Below are positions 34,362 to 46,187 of a stretch of DNA of 64,000 bases, one piece after another. Below the pieces are notes generated by a model. The model saw only the letters and a list, made by a program, of their open reading frames with translations, ran no database searches and was not told the origin of the DNA. Positions within the stretch are counted from its first letter, which is position 1. Every line of letters starts with the position of its first letter. This DNA comes from Isoetes taiwanensis. Its lineage: Eukaryota > Streptophyta > Lycopodiopsida > Isoetales > Isoetaceae. Where the stretch lies: NCBI GenBank assembly GCA_021234155.1, contig JAJEKV010000074.1:5823931-5887930 (forward strand), given 5' to 3'. The position numbers and the translations under genes were made by a program.

Positions 34362-34838
34362 TTCAATGTTGTCTCAAACGTTTTGTAATGCGATGTAAAA
34401 AATACGTATGCATACGTTTTTTACAAGTATGTATCAATACAAACGTATTTTACAAAAACTTTTTTTTTTTTTTTTTTTTTTTGGTAAATCAGAAATCTAC
34501 CTCCTTGGTGAGGTGGCTAAGAAGCATTCAAGGAAGCAAGCAAGACAACCTAACATGATTTGGGGTCTTCACCTTTGTCATCTCGAGACCATGATCGCCT
34601 ACTCAAATCCGAGCGGCATTTAGGGCAACAGAGAAACGTATGAATGGAAGAAAAAAGAAGACTTACCTAAGATATTAACAAATATAATATGTTATATTAA
34701 AAAAAAAGCAAGGATAAAAAAAATACTAAATTTTTGACCAACGTTTTTATCATACATACGTATAATACGTTTGTTTCGAAAAATACGTTTGGTATATGTA
34801 AAATACGCCAGATTTATACAACACTAGTATAATTGTAT
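34362..34838. mobile_element. Small non-autonomous element inside LINE-1 copy 4
   Basis: LINE similarity stops near 34,360 and resumes near 34,840. The inserted block has inward-facing related ends: GTTGTCTCAAACGTTTTG on the left, and the reverse of AAATACGTTTGGTATATG...TACAAC on the right, both rich in ACGTAT and CGTATTTT words. A T23 run lies at 34,460-34,482. No coding frame. The imperfect terminal inversions suggest a DNA-type element, but a duplication could not be fixed. Confidence 0.45.
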
Positions 34839-35181
34839 AGGACAGTTCAATCGTCCGAGGACACAACCGAGTCCGTGCATCTATAACCTCCCCGGAGGTA
34901 TGACCCTAACAAAACCCACCGGGACGCCATATTCAATAACTCATGCAATGGTTGGCCGTGCACTAGTAACCCAACATACCGCTTCTAATATGGGCAAACG
35001 CCTGGCAGACTCGAGGGCATGACATTCATCTCAATGGCGCTTCCGGGTGGCAACATCGCAAAGCCTTTGCTCTTGTGCTTCCCGAGCCCAATGTCCTCGC
35101 CTCAACGCGGAGGCGATGTGCATCCGCGCGTAATGGAAGCTATAAGTCGCGCTTCTTCATGGGCAATTGGGTATGGCATCG

Positions 35182-36813
35182 CGTGACGCCCTCAAGCTAA
35201 ACATACTACGCCGCCATACACTCGGGCAGAAATCCCCCGGTCCGCTCCAACAACCAAGACGGGCCCTTCGCCTACCCCCCGCACTTAAGGTGATCCCTAA
35301 GGGAGGGAACACGGTGTCTTTTGGCGCGCTTCCCCTATGGGCTCCTATAACAAATGGTTTATAACACGCCTAAACTAGCATCAAACATATACAAATACTA
35401 CCTCAAGGGTAGTGCATCACACATATACCAATGCAAAGATGATAATCATGAACCATAAAACATGAGAGCTCCCTACCCCGGTTCAGACTCATAAGGAGGA
35501 TGACTGACTAGCTAGGCCTCAAGATAGAGCGTGAACGAGTCATGGCAATGGCGAGGGTCGGCATAGAACAATGGCTGGGGTTGACCACTCCATCCGCCCC
35601 TCCCAGGCATACTTTGCGGATGGGCTAAATCGCTCGCATGACTCTAGCCTTCCGAGACGCAGAATCCCATGGCATCACCCATCAGGACTACCTGTGTTGC
35701 ATCTCTGGGTCCGATGAGGCGTGAAGGGTTGCATCTCCCTTCCCTGTGGTCTAGAGGTTCCGTGGGCGGCTAGAGAATCGGTGACACACGATTCTGCACT
35801 TCACTTAACCCCCAAAACGAGCCAAGCCAACACTTGGCTCTCGAGAGGTAGTACACACCATTGCCCCGTGAGGTGTCGGACCCATGCTCGGCCCACACAA
35901 GTGACCCACCATAAGCCTAGCCCACTATGGGATCCCCCGAAGCCCCCACTCGGCAGGGATCCTCCCTCCACATTCCCTCTAGCCCCGTTATGTGGTGCTG
36001 AGTCATATCATAGCCTCGATAGCCTGGTGGGCTCCTATGCACAGGCCGCAACTAATAGGAACTAAGGGATCTACTCTAGGAGCATACTACATATGGCCCT
36101 AGGTCTCTACCCCCCCTTCCCAATACAAGAGGAGCAAACATGATCAACCATCATCACATAATCATCATATCATGAGAATAATCATAAGAAGAACATCTTA
36201 ACCTAATCATACAACCTAACTAAGGGTTAGGGTTCATTGATTAGGGTTCAAGATGTTGAATATGGGTTCTAGGATGGCTCTACTCTAGATACAAGATACT
36301 AGCACATCTGGAATGCTAATTCCAGATGAGCTATCACAACTACTACCCTACATACCTGCTCCTGATGCTCTCCCTCCAGATCCGTGTGCCTCCATGGTCT
36401 TCGACTCACATGATGCTGCCTTGCTCCAAGAACGCAGCCTACCCCACCGGGCTGCTGCACCAGCCTATGCCATTAAAGAACGATGTTCAAACGGGTTTCA
36501 ACCAGTAGGTGAGTCTCCGGGTGCTAGGGGCTGGAAAGAGGCCTAGGTTAGGGTTCCAGCCTATATAAGTTAGGTCCACCTAGGATGCCACGTGGCACCA
36601 ATCGGGTGAGTCTCGTGGTGGCTAGTTGCCCAAGCCAGGTTAAGGCCACGTGGAAAAATGGTCTTAACCTAAGGTTGGCTAAGTTATATGAATAACTTAG
36701 TCATGCCCCCTAGTGCCACAATCTATGGTATACAAGGCTATGAAGATAGATTTTGTATAGTGACGGTCCAGGAATATAACGTATTCATAGCGTATATTCC
36801 CCCGAACGCCACA
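35182..36813 (-). repeat. 3' LTR of copy D
   Basis: Runs from (C)GTGACGCCCTC to CCCCGAACGCCACA on the plus strand. It matches the LTR at 47,742-49,373 with a roughly 240-bp stretch (36,056-36,297) identical except for one C-run length; other parts differ by many short indels. G-box CACGTGGCA (about 36,590) and TATATA (about 36,563) are retained. Confidence 0.88.
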
Positions 36814-36823
36814 TTCTCCCCTT
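36814..36823 (-). other. Polypurine tract of copy D
   Basis: Minus strand reads AAGGGGAGAA directly before the LTR start TGTGGCG. This is the plus-strand priming site expected just upstream of a 3' LTR and proves that 35,182-36,813 is the downstream LTR, not a solo LTR. Confidence 0.9.
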
Positions 36824-37275
36824 AGGACAATGCCTGTTCTCAAAGATTTGCTTAAGGTGACTAACCTACCTTATGCCCGCAAAACAACATAACATACTCT
36901 TTAATTCAATTTAAACGGGTCAACTTCCTATTAAAAGTTAATTGTCAAAATTTAGGCTATATTTGTACTTATACAAAATTATACAACTTTAACAAGTTAC
37001 TTCTTATAATAATTAGAATTATTATATAAGAGTTATTAGGGTTCATAATCTAAATTATGGCCCCCTATCCTCTCTCAACGCGCCCCTCCCTCATGCCCAC
37101 CTCTAACTTGCCTGCACAAGGAGCACATTACATTAGTTTAATTAATAAATTTGTGGTTTTAGGGGACCACCCCTTACCTACCTCCTTGAGCCTAACTACT
37201 AGCTCAAGGTTACCCTACTACCTTGCACTCGATCATGGCCCCATAAGGATTTGAGCTTAAGGACCATTTAAGATG

Positions 37276-37605
37276 ATCCTATCATCGCCCATGATCAGCA
37301 AGCTACCTTGTACACGCATCCCCTGACGAAAGTACACCCCCTGCATCATGCCCCAAGGGTTTTAAGCTAGGAACGCCTCACCATCCCATCATCGCCAAGA
37401 TGATCACTTTCACCTTCACCATGACCTCCCACGGCCGGGGTGTAAGGCCCTCGTGATCGCTGCAGCATAGAGAGCATCCGATTGATGTCTCATCATCGCC
37501 CACCATGCCTCATTCCTCACTCACATGACCCTAATGGTCATGCGACCTCTTTGGTGCGTGTTGGCCTAGAGAATGCCTTAAAGGCTTTATCCCATCATCG
37601 CCGTT
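37276..37605. repeat. About 105-bp degenerate repeats in the 3' untranslated part of copy D
   Basis: The word ATCATCGCC recurs at about 37,281, 37,388, 37,492 and 37,594, each within a similar (C/T)CCATCATCGCC(C/A)A context and followed by CATGATC-like or CACCATGCC-like words. Spacing is 107, 104 and 102 bp. Confidence 0.6.
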
Positions 37606-37689
37606 CAAGATTAAGATTCCGCACATGCACTCTACTAACTAGAATACATGAGCCAGAACTTAAGGCTAACTAAGAAACATACTAAGCTA

Positions 37690-38090
37690 ACCTCCTGGCA
37701 AGTCGACGTGGATTAGTTCGGAGACGACTCGCCCATCAAACTCGTTCATAAACTCTGGGTATTGCTTCTCCAAATCCTGCTTCAATACACATGTCGCGTC
37801 TTCCACGGGCAAGTGCTTCCACTTGACCAAATGCTGGAGGAATTGAGACCACCTAGTCCTCTTGAATGACTTATCAAGAAGGAACTCAGCACTATTTCAA
37901 CTTGATCCTCCGTCATTTCCAACAAAGTTGGAGTATCCAAAACCTCCTCAGGGTTAGGATCGTGCCTTTTCAATAAACTCACATGGAAGACCTTAAGGTG
38001 GCCAAGAGATCCCACTTGTAGGCTTGAGAGCGAGCTTCTTACAATTGCCGATGCGAAGCTTCCCTTGCTTAACCTTTACTTGAGCCAACT
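37690..38090 (-). pseudogene. Chromodomain and integrase C-terminus of copy D
   Basis: Minus strand shows FHVSLLKRHDPNPEEVLDTP then TLLEMTEDQVEIV, the usual end of plant chromovirus integrase, and in a shifted frame WSQFLQHLVKWKHLPVEDAT, the chromodomain core (LVKWK..P..DATW), ending in a stop near 37,690. Upstream VKVKQGKLRIGNCKKLALKP matches the GPY/F-adjacent segment. Chromodomains of these elements bind methylated H3 tails and steer integration to heterochromatin (family knowledge). Two or more frameshifts break it. Confidence 0.8.
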
Positions 38091-38289
38091 TTATCTGCCA
38101 CAACAAAACAACTCCCAAGGAGTTTTACCTCTATCCGCTTGACTCTTCAGATATGCCCATGCTGTTGAAGATACTCCCACACTTCTACCAAAAGCTACCG
38201 CATATATGCTGTCGTTGTTGAGAAACTTCCACCTTGTTGAGAAACTTCCACCTTGGGTGTTCAAATTATGCCACATAACTAGGGTCAAG

Positions 38290-38760
38290 CATTGATAACA
38301 TCTTCGATGACTCTTGCTTCATATTATTGTACGTGAATTGACCAGGTGGATGTATTTCGCCCATTTGGATTACTTTGTTCCAATCATAGTTTCTCAACGT
38401 GTTTCCAAATTTGTGTTGGTGCGGTCCCTTTGCCGATTTGTTGCAAATGATAAGCAAAACTCATCAACAAGTTGGTGCAGCTCGTGTTGAAGAAGTCTTG
38501 CTAAACGTCGCTAAAGAACTTCGGATCTCTTTTGGTGATGATCGACTGCGGCCTTCCATGCAGCCTAAAAAGAACTCTTATTTAGACCACACGGCTAGGT
38601 CCAAGGCGGTGTCTATGGTGTGGCATGGCAAGTATGTGCGCTTTTTTGATAAACTATATACCACAACCATCAAGGCTTCAAAGCTTCTTGTTGTCCTTGG
38701 AAGGCCCGCTATGAAAACCATGTGAAGACTTCCCACTTGGCGCCCCGGGCACCGCCTAAG
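38290..38760 (-). pseudogene. Integrase core of copy D
   Basis: Readable minus-strand pieces: GRPQSIITKRDPKFFSD, then TSCTNLLMSFAYHLQQIGKG and YDWNKVIQMGEIHPPG, TYNN. They match, in order, the family segments GLP.SI.SDRDPKF (second catalytic Asp region), ..LLMSTA.HPQTDGQ and the AE.AYNN helix. The catalytic-region Asp in DRDPKF is retained as KRDPKF. Stops and shifts are frequent. Confidence 0.75.
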
Positions 38761-39169
38761 GTTCCAAACTCCCCGGAATTCGGTTGTTCCGCCTTTGCCC
38801 TACCTGGCTCCACTGGCATTCTTGGATATGTCTGATTATCTGCTTTTCATGTCCGCCAGAAGTAGCTACTTCTAATATTGAAGTAGACCTTTATAAATTT
38901 TGCATGGCCGGAATTAGGGCTATTATGCATGTCATGGAAGATTTTTTTTCTTACTCCTTATATTTTGGGTAACGATAGTTGTTCTTTTGCTATTAAAGAT
39001 TACCTTCCTTTTTTTTTAAAATATTTGAAGGTTTTCTTCTTTCTTAATCCGTCCTTGCACTCTTGCAAAGACTAGCCCACTATGCTTGAACTCTATGTTG
39101 GCGGAGATGGCTTCTTCTTCTTCTTACCGACCGCCGGAAGTGGAGATGGCATTGCAAATTGCTGCTTCA

Positions 39170-39470
39170 AAAGCTTGCCAATGAGTGGCGACGTCTTAAC
39201 ATCTCCACGGCTGCATGCTCTTCCATTGATTTGTTGTAGATCACGCATGTCGCCAAGAGAATTGATGAAGAAATCATCCAAGGAATCTTCAAGACGCCGC
39301 CCTCAAATGCATACGAAGTTGGTGGAGCATTCCATAGACTCAAGGGCATCCTTGAAGTGATAGTGCCCTACTAAGTTCTGAAGGAGTCTTATAATGATCT
39401 TCCCCTTCATCCTTATTTTGCTGATTGCCCGAGCTTAAGTCAATTTTTAGAAGAATCCCCTTTTTGGGGC
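39170..39470 (-). pseudogene. Reverse transcriptase, middle part, copy D
   Basis: Pieces KIDLSSGNQQ (about 39,445), MPLSLWNAPPTSYAF (39,349) and VIYNKSMEEHAA, VEMLRR (about 39,250) match gypsy RT segments KIDL.SGYHQ, MPFGLTNAPATF and VYSKSMEEH..H...V. The catalytic YLDD between them is not readable in any frame, so this RT cannot be active. Only about 400 bp separate it from the integrase core, so RNase H is deleted. Confidence 0.75.
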
Positions 39471-39479
39471 TGATCCTAT

Positions 39480-42440
39480 ATTATAAAATTATTGTGTATG
39501 TCCGTTTTAAACCTCGCCCTAGATTGGGCTACCGAGATTATATCATGCCACGCGGGCATCATCTCACCCTTCAGATTGTGGTGTAGTTGTCTTCTCCCGT
39601 GGAACGCCCCGCCATAGCCATCCTCTACCGGGCTTCGAAGTCGCTATTAGGGTTTTTCTTCACTCAAGTAGGGAGAGCACCGGGTTAGGCGATGAATAAG
39701 GTGCAGGAATCCAAAAGATAATGGTGCCGTAGAAATCCGCAAGCATGGGCTCGGTGAAGGAGAAACCGAATCGTGCGTGCTTTGGGTTTTGATCGAATAT
39801 TTGATTCGGCCTTAAAACAAGCTTGTCTTTGCTCAATTCGCAGATAGTCTGCATCAAAAGAAGACAAGGGTTCATCCGTGATGTATTCTTTGAGTTACAA
39901 AGCAGATATCACATCAGCCAGAGTCGGGAGATCGGGAGGAGAGTTTATATGAAAACAAGACTTTGATTCGGGCTTTTAATGTTGTCTTTGTTCCGAATTC
40001 AGCAGATAGCTGCATCAAAAGAAGACAAGGGTGGTGTATTCTTTGAGTTACAGCAGATACCACATCGGGCTTGTGTCGGGCCAGAGTCGAGAGATCGTGA
40101 CATCCTCTTTGGCGACAAGGCTCTAATATGGCGCTCCTTCATGCAATTTGTCGGATGCATTTTTGTAGGTGATATTTTTTATGGCACTCCAAGCTTGTTG
40201 TCAAGAAAGGCACATTATAGCTCATGACATGTCTGATCCGATGTAGGTCTATGTTTCGGGCTTCCTTTTGAGCTTCTAGAAATACATCCGATAAAATGTT
40301 TTAATTATTTGTGCAAAGTTGAGAATACTTGGGTGCCAAGCAAAAGCACCGGTCCGACTTCAATCTTTGAGATAAGCAACTATACGTGATGGGTACTCAA
40401 GTTCCATTTCGCCTATCTAACTTGCATGCCCGGATGTTATGCAGGCCCCGAGGTTGGCTGGTTTAGTTCATTCTCATGTTGGCATTGCTTATAGATGGAA
40501 AATAAAGCACATAAGCAACCACGCAAGCCATGCATGAAGGTAAGTTATACATTTTGAGTTATTCAATTGTGACAGCTATACCGTTGAATCTTTGAGGATA
40601 AACAAAAGGCATGTCTTTATCGCAAGTCATAACATATATATTGAGTACTTGAGCTCTGCCGGACACATTTTGGAGTGTTGAAATATGCCCTTTGATTTGA
40701 AGAGCTTGAAGATCATTTTTTGTCCTTTCGCTTTCACATGACCTTATTTGCAGATTCAATTGCAGCTTGATATGGTAATAACGCAAGTGTACCCATTTTT
40801 GCTACCATTTAGAATCCCACATGAAGTGAACCCACATAGTTTTATCGGGCATATCCCGTGGTAATTGAGCTTTTTTTGAACCGCTCATGTACTTTTGATC
40901 TATTTCACCCATTTGTACTACGAATTTGAAAAACATATACCTAGCATCTTTTATAGGTTGTTCCCTCGAAGCTTTCCAATGCATGCTCATGTTTAGAAAT
41001 GGAGCTTTCTTCTTAAAGTTACGACCCTATTAGTCTGCTGTAAAACTAGACCAGCAAATGCAATTTGTCATATTTGACATATTTAGACTAGGGAATTTGA
41101 GAACCGTGGTGCCTAGGATTTTTTTTTAGGTCTTTCCTTAAGCTTTTAAATGGATGCCCCTTGGGAACAGAGCTTGCATTCTTCATTTTCATAGTTTGGC
41201 ATCATTGACGAAGCTTCTAGGCTCAGCCTTTAGTCTCAACAATTTTCTATGTTTGCCAAATTTGAGTCCTTTGATCTAAGTTTCTAAGTATGGTACAACG
41301 CAGATGCAAACTGTTTCAAAGAGTTGGCATGTTAGATGATAATCTAAACTTTGGAGCGGCAAGGCTAACGACAAGATCGCCTTCAACTTCCGTGGATGTT
41401 AGTGGGCATTCATGTGAGATATGCCGAGACTCCTAAGTTAGTGTTGGTGTTACGTGAAGGCACAAATTGACTATGCAGAATTTCCATGTTTTGATGAAGC
41501 AAAGTGGCCTTTCTCGCAACCAATAAGCAATCATGATATTGAAGGTTAGGGATTATTCCCTCATGCATACTGGATTTTATAATTCTCTTCTGCACAAGGC
41601 TATTATACAAAATTTGAAACGGGCAGTCTGTTATGGAGCAGGAAATGGAATCTATTATTAACAACCTGGATATTCTAGATGGCTCGCATTTTTTGTAACT
41701 GTGTCATATTTTGATGTGTTTATCCAACAATGAGCTCCACGTGATATCAACTTCTCACCCATGGAATGACTATGAGGAGCTTAGGGAAAATATAGAAAAT
41801 ATAGAGTTGCTTTTCATATTGGATCTACTAAAGCAAATAGAAGACTTTGTATGGCAAATTAATTTATTGTTATTCTTCTTCTTTAAACCCCGTGTGGTAA
41901 TACGAGGGCACTGCTAGGTGAAACTAATTGAAGCTGCAATTCAATCAATATTCATTTTTGTGGGTCAATTTAAACATCTTTACTTTCTTTGTTGTTTATG
42001 AATAAACTAATTTGAAGAATATGGAAAATGCTCATGGATAATGACGCTCATGGAGCTTCTGTAAGGAAACACTTAAAGGTTATTATTTGTTGTAGTGCTT
42101 TCTACAATGGAGTGTGTTTGGCCACGACAATTGTTTCAGATAAAATGGACTTGAGCAAGCATTGCTTTTTCAGATATATTTGCTAATGTTACTTTCAGAT
42201 AACTTTTTACTTGATGTAACTTATAATATAAGCAATAAACATCCATTGTCATTCATTATCTTCATGTAACATACATAAAGTAACCGACATCGATACAAAG
42301 GTTCAACATTGTTTTGATATTGTTTACATAATCCATGGAAAACGTTGTTAAAGCTTTGAAAAAAAAAATTGTTATAATAAGAAGTTACAAAAGTTGGCTT
42401 ATTACATTAAGCCCTTCTTATTATGACCAAAACATTTCTG
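39480..42440. mobile_element. About 3 kb insertion within the RT of copy D, identity unknown
   Basis: The two RT pieces should lie about 60-70 bases apart on the family pattern, yet are 3 kb apart. The intervening DNA has no recognisable transposon protein. It holds a local duplication (39,795-40,100) and diverged phrases such as TACCTAGCATCTTTTATAGG (about 40,940) and GTGCCTAGGATTTTTTTTTAGG (about 41,110). No terminal repeats or target duplication were found, so boundaries are approximate. Confidence 0.5.
39795..40100. repeat. Tandem duplication, about 162-bp period
   Basis: TTTGATTCGGCC...GTCTTTG, GCAGATAGTCTGCATCAAAAG, AAGACAAGGG, GTATTCTTTGAGTTACA and CAGAGTCGGGAGATCG occur in the same order from 39,800 and again from 39,961, with small indels. 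Confidence 0.8.
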
Positions 42441-42454
42441 GTCGGAACTTATGC

Positions 42455-42650
42455 TCAAAGCAACGCCGGGCACCATTACTAGTCCATTATGTCGTTGCTT
42501 GTTGAGCTGCCCATGGTTGATATACATCTTTAGACTTCCATCTTGGCCGAAAGGATCCCCAAGTTGATCAATTCCTACAACTGCTTCTTGAGCTCTGCTA
42601 GCTCGGAAGTGTTGATTCTATAAAGAGCCTTGCTGATCGGCTCTCGCCTC
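42455..42650 (-). pseudogene. Reverse transcriptase N-terminal part, copy D
   Basis: One minus-strand frame reads REPISKALYRINTSELAELK then KQL, stop, ELINLG, and farther on DGSLKMYINHGQLNKQ. These match gypsy RT: ...PISKAPYRM...ELAELKKQL.ELL..GFI and KKDGSLRMCIDYR.LNK. A TAG interrupts at the Q position. Confidence 0.8.
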
Positions 42651-45430
42651 TGGTGCAAGAGTGATTTCGGACTCTATGCCTCTATAGAGCAAAAAGCTCT
42701 AAATTTCACTCGAAATATATCATGGGACTTCTTGATTAACTTAGAAATTGGCCGAGGCAACCTGCTTCAAGCAGCATCTTCCTTCTTACTATTAGCGGGT
42801 CGGGCTCCATAACTTGTAGCTTGTGTATGACCTCATTCCTCATGATGCACTTAAGTAATTGCCCACCGACGCGCGCGTTACCGCATTGGAATTACTTAAC
42901 TTAAATTATAAGGTACTTGCCCTTTGGTGTGGGATAAGTATCTCTTTTTGCTTATAATAATCAATTATTGCTTTAGCCACTTTTAATATTGCATGCTTAT
43001 TATGAGGTCATAGTTGCCAATGTACATAAGTTGGTGCCGATGCTCTACTTTTGCTTGCTTCTAGGTTGATGTCGAACTTGACTCTTGTTAGGGTTGGTGC
43101 CGCTAATTACTTGGCCTTGTCTTAATTCATGGCCTAGATTTAGACTTAAGAGTCTTGCTCTTATTGATGTCCGTCCATCTAGGAGGTGCAAAATTACAAG
43201 GTTAAAGAACTACTTACATAAATCCTATGGCCACAAGTTAGTCTAAGATGACATTACTTTTGGGCACACATAGAAAACTACATGGTTAGATAATTATTCT
43301 TGTTTTAGATCTAATCTATACTCTAGGATCTACCCTTTCTTAATTATTGCCCTCTTGAAATAGCCCCACCTTTAAGTTGATGCCATCTAAGAAGTTGGCC
43401 GGACTTATTAGATTGCTTCCCTTCATTTGGTCGGATTATTCCTTATGTCGCTGGAAGTACTGCCATATACATGGTCGACGGTTATCCTTCTATTGAATCC
43501 TTCTTAGCGTAGGTGATCAAGCTCACGAAGAGGTTCCAATATGTTGGATATCTGCCAGCAATGTATACAATTATTGTACTCCATATATTTTCTTCCCAAT
43601 ACTTGAAGCTTTGCTCCATTCTTGGGTCCATCTTTCTAAAGGAAAAGACAAAAGAATCTACTCGAATTTTCGTCCCCATCCCATCATGGATGCTATCACC
43701 CATAATTCTAAGAAACTCAACTATCTGATAGGTCCTCTAGCTTGCTTAAAGTTGGTGTAGTCGTTAGTATTTGGAGTAGCAAGGCGATGATCCATAATTT
43801 GTTGAAAAGAATGGTATCCTTGGAGTTGTTGCATGATCATTCAAGTGCCCTACTTTCTTTTTAATGCACATAAGCCACTGACTTTCGTCCTTCTTTGTTG
43901 ATGCTGACTACCTTCATTAACATTATCCCTCTTAGTGGACTTGCTGATGTAGTGGCGACCTAAGGTTCGGTGTTGCATCCCAAAGGCTTGAAGGTCATGT
44001 TCACCATTGCGTAGAATCTTTCGGTGTTTAACTCATATCCGCCTGAAGGTTATTAGATTCGAGGATGATTCTTCTAACTCTTGAATTGATATTGTTGTGT
44101 TGAGCTTGTTAATTTGATTCTTCATTTTGGCGGCGACATGCTGCTGTTATAAGACTGATGACAATATTGAGTACTTTACCACTTCTAACTGTGCAACTTC
44201 TCTTGCTGAGAGGAGTTTGTGTGCATCTATCTGCAAGGACTATTCTTGACTGATCAATTAATAATGCTAATATTTGGTCCCTCATGATGCCTCTTCTTGA
44301 TGGTGCTTGACCTCCAATCTCTAAGGTAGAAGATTGTCGTAATCTTGAGATGGCGCTGTCGAGGTTGATGCAGCTGCTCTGAAGTATCGGGCTGATGAGG
44401 AAGAAGTTTGTTGCAGTTTGCCATATTCCTATTCCCGAGAGGCCCACCCTTGCTGGCTTGTAGTACCTCCTTAGTCAAGCATGTTTGCTTGAAGTCCAAA
44501 TCTGATACTACTATGGCCTGGATACCTATGATAATTTCCCTTCCGAGGAGGTATATCCAGTCTCATCCTTTAGGGCTCTTGACATCATAAGTCAATGAAG
44601 TCTACTTGTTGGTGGCGTAGCTGTGACATTAGTCATCGATGTGGGGTCGTTCCTCGAGGCAATATGGCACTTAGAGAATATCCTTGACTAGGAGATACCC
44701 TTCCCCTAATGTGAGCAATTTTGTAAGTGCCATGATGCCCATTGGTTGTTGCATAGCCCTCTTGGCAAGTCTTGTGTCTAATTTTGATGTCGCAATCGCC
44801 CTTCCTTTGGCCTCCTCTTTATTATTTGTGTTCGGGCTTCCTCAGACACCCTCTTGGCCTTTGATTTGCTGAAGTTTTCCTCCATAAGTTTGCCCCTCGC
44901 TTTCAATTCGTTGATGTTGTCGAGTGGCTCCACCGCCGAGGCTCGAGGATCCCAAGACGGGTTCTTCTCGACCTATTTTACTGCCCTAGGCACAAGGCAA
45001 CTAATACTATCATAACAACAATTACTTATGTCTATTTATCTATAAACCCTATTTTTATGCCTTTATCCACTCTACCTCAATTGACCCACTTGGCATTTGG
45101 CACTTTACTAGACACTAAGAAAGGTAGTTATTCTTGTTATGGGGTGGTAGAAGGAGACTCATTCTTTGGGTGTACTTGGTGTGCTAGATTGAATTACTTA
45201 AATAGAATGTATTCCTAGACAATTATCTATGATACAAGGCATGGCTGAAACACTTGATGATAGTGCACCTATGACGGTTTTGGTGTACCATACCAACGTG
45301 TAACAACAATTTCCTAAGGCCTTGGCAACTAGTCGGGTTTCTAAGAAAAGGTTTAATTATACTACCTATATGTAGACAAGAAGACACTTAGCAAGACAAG
45401 AGCGACAACCAAGCCGTGATGAGTGCAAAT
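42651..45430 (-). other. Copy D region expected to hold gag/protease, not recognised
   Basis: Minus-strand frames at 44,109-44,499 and around 44,900-44,660 (pieces KLDTRLAKRAMQQPMGIMAL and LTKLLTLGEGYLLVKDIL) look coding-like and charged. No capsid, CCHC knuckle or D(T/S)G protease motif is readable. Frame 43,703-43,482 is likewise unassigned. Given its position between the spacer and RT, gag/protease is the simplest expectation. Confidence 0.35.
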
Positions 45431-46110
45431 GTCGCCTCTATCTAGCTTAAGGATCTTGGTTCTAACTCTAAGGCTTGGTCATACTGACAAATGATGACGG
45501 TGTAATAGGGAGTTCTAGTCGAAATGGCATGGAGATCAAAGAGATGATCAAAGACATGGAAGGCTTGCTCGGCAGGGAAATCACGGATGTGATTGGCCCC
45601 ACCGCACCATCTAACAAAGCTTGATGGCGCCATTGAACAGAGATAGCTATGAAAAATGGCTTGTGAAGATGAGTAGGGAGTTGGAAAATTGTCTGAAGTG
45701 CTGAGAGCAGTTATGGTGAGAAAATGACAAATGAGTAGGGATGCCTCGGGTTCCGTGCACAAGGGTTCTTGATGGGAAAAAAACTTTTGTTCCATGGCTA
45801 TAGGTGTCTAAATGAGCTATCATGAAGTGCAAATCTAAGTAAAACAAAGCAAGAAACGCTACATGGCAGTTTGTTGGATGAAAATTGGTCAATTTGGGCA
45901 AAAATGGGCGAAATCGGGTCGCGTCGCCCAAATGAGGCTTGCGTCAGAGGCCTTTCTGATGCAACCCGAGTTGACTTTGACTTTGACTTTTTTTTTTTTT
46001 TTTTTTTTTTTTTCTCCCAAAATGAGGCACAAGAATTCACCGGTCGGACGCAGAGGCCTTTCGCGCGATGCAACCCGAGTTGACTTTGACTCCATATATA
46101 TACATACAAC
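45430..46110 (-). repeat. Family spacer in copy D, with T26 run between direct repeats
   Basis: Homologous to 830-1,830 in copy A (shared GAGATCAAA.AGATGATCAAA, GCAAAACAAAGCAAGAAAC). It carries a T26 tract at 45,988-46,013 flanked by copies of GATGCAACCCGAGTTGACTT followed by TGAC (45,958 and 46,067), each preceded by CAGAGGCCTTTC. Confidence 0.7.
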
Positions 46111-46187
46111 CATTAATTCTAGGAACATATATATATAATATATACAAGTTCAAAATCTTATTCAAAGGTTCCTAAATTTCATCTTTT

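Larger units (their letters stand above)
34121..35181 (-). mobile_element. LINE-1 copy 4, 3' part (split by chromovirus D)
   Basis: The minus-strand 3' end is at left: an AGAAT run, then TTTTTAGCGCCCACGGAGACC and hairpin words AAAAACCCCCCACTCAAGGG and TTTTCAAGGGAAAAACC (about 34,289-34,327). LINE sequence continues to 35,181, where the chromovirus LTR begins, and resumes at 49,374. It is also interrupted by a small element at about 34,362-34,838. Confidence 0.8.

Noticed and set aside
35182-36813. Solo LTR
   Set aside because: A polypurine tract abuts its inner side and the matching 5' LTR with primer site lies at 47,742-49,373, so it is the 3' LTR of a complete element.
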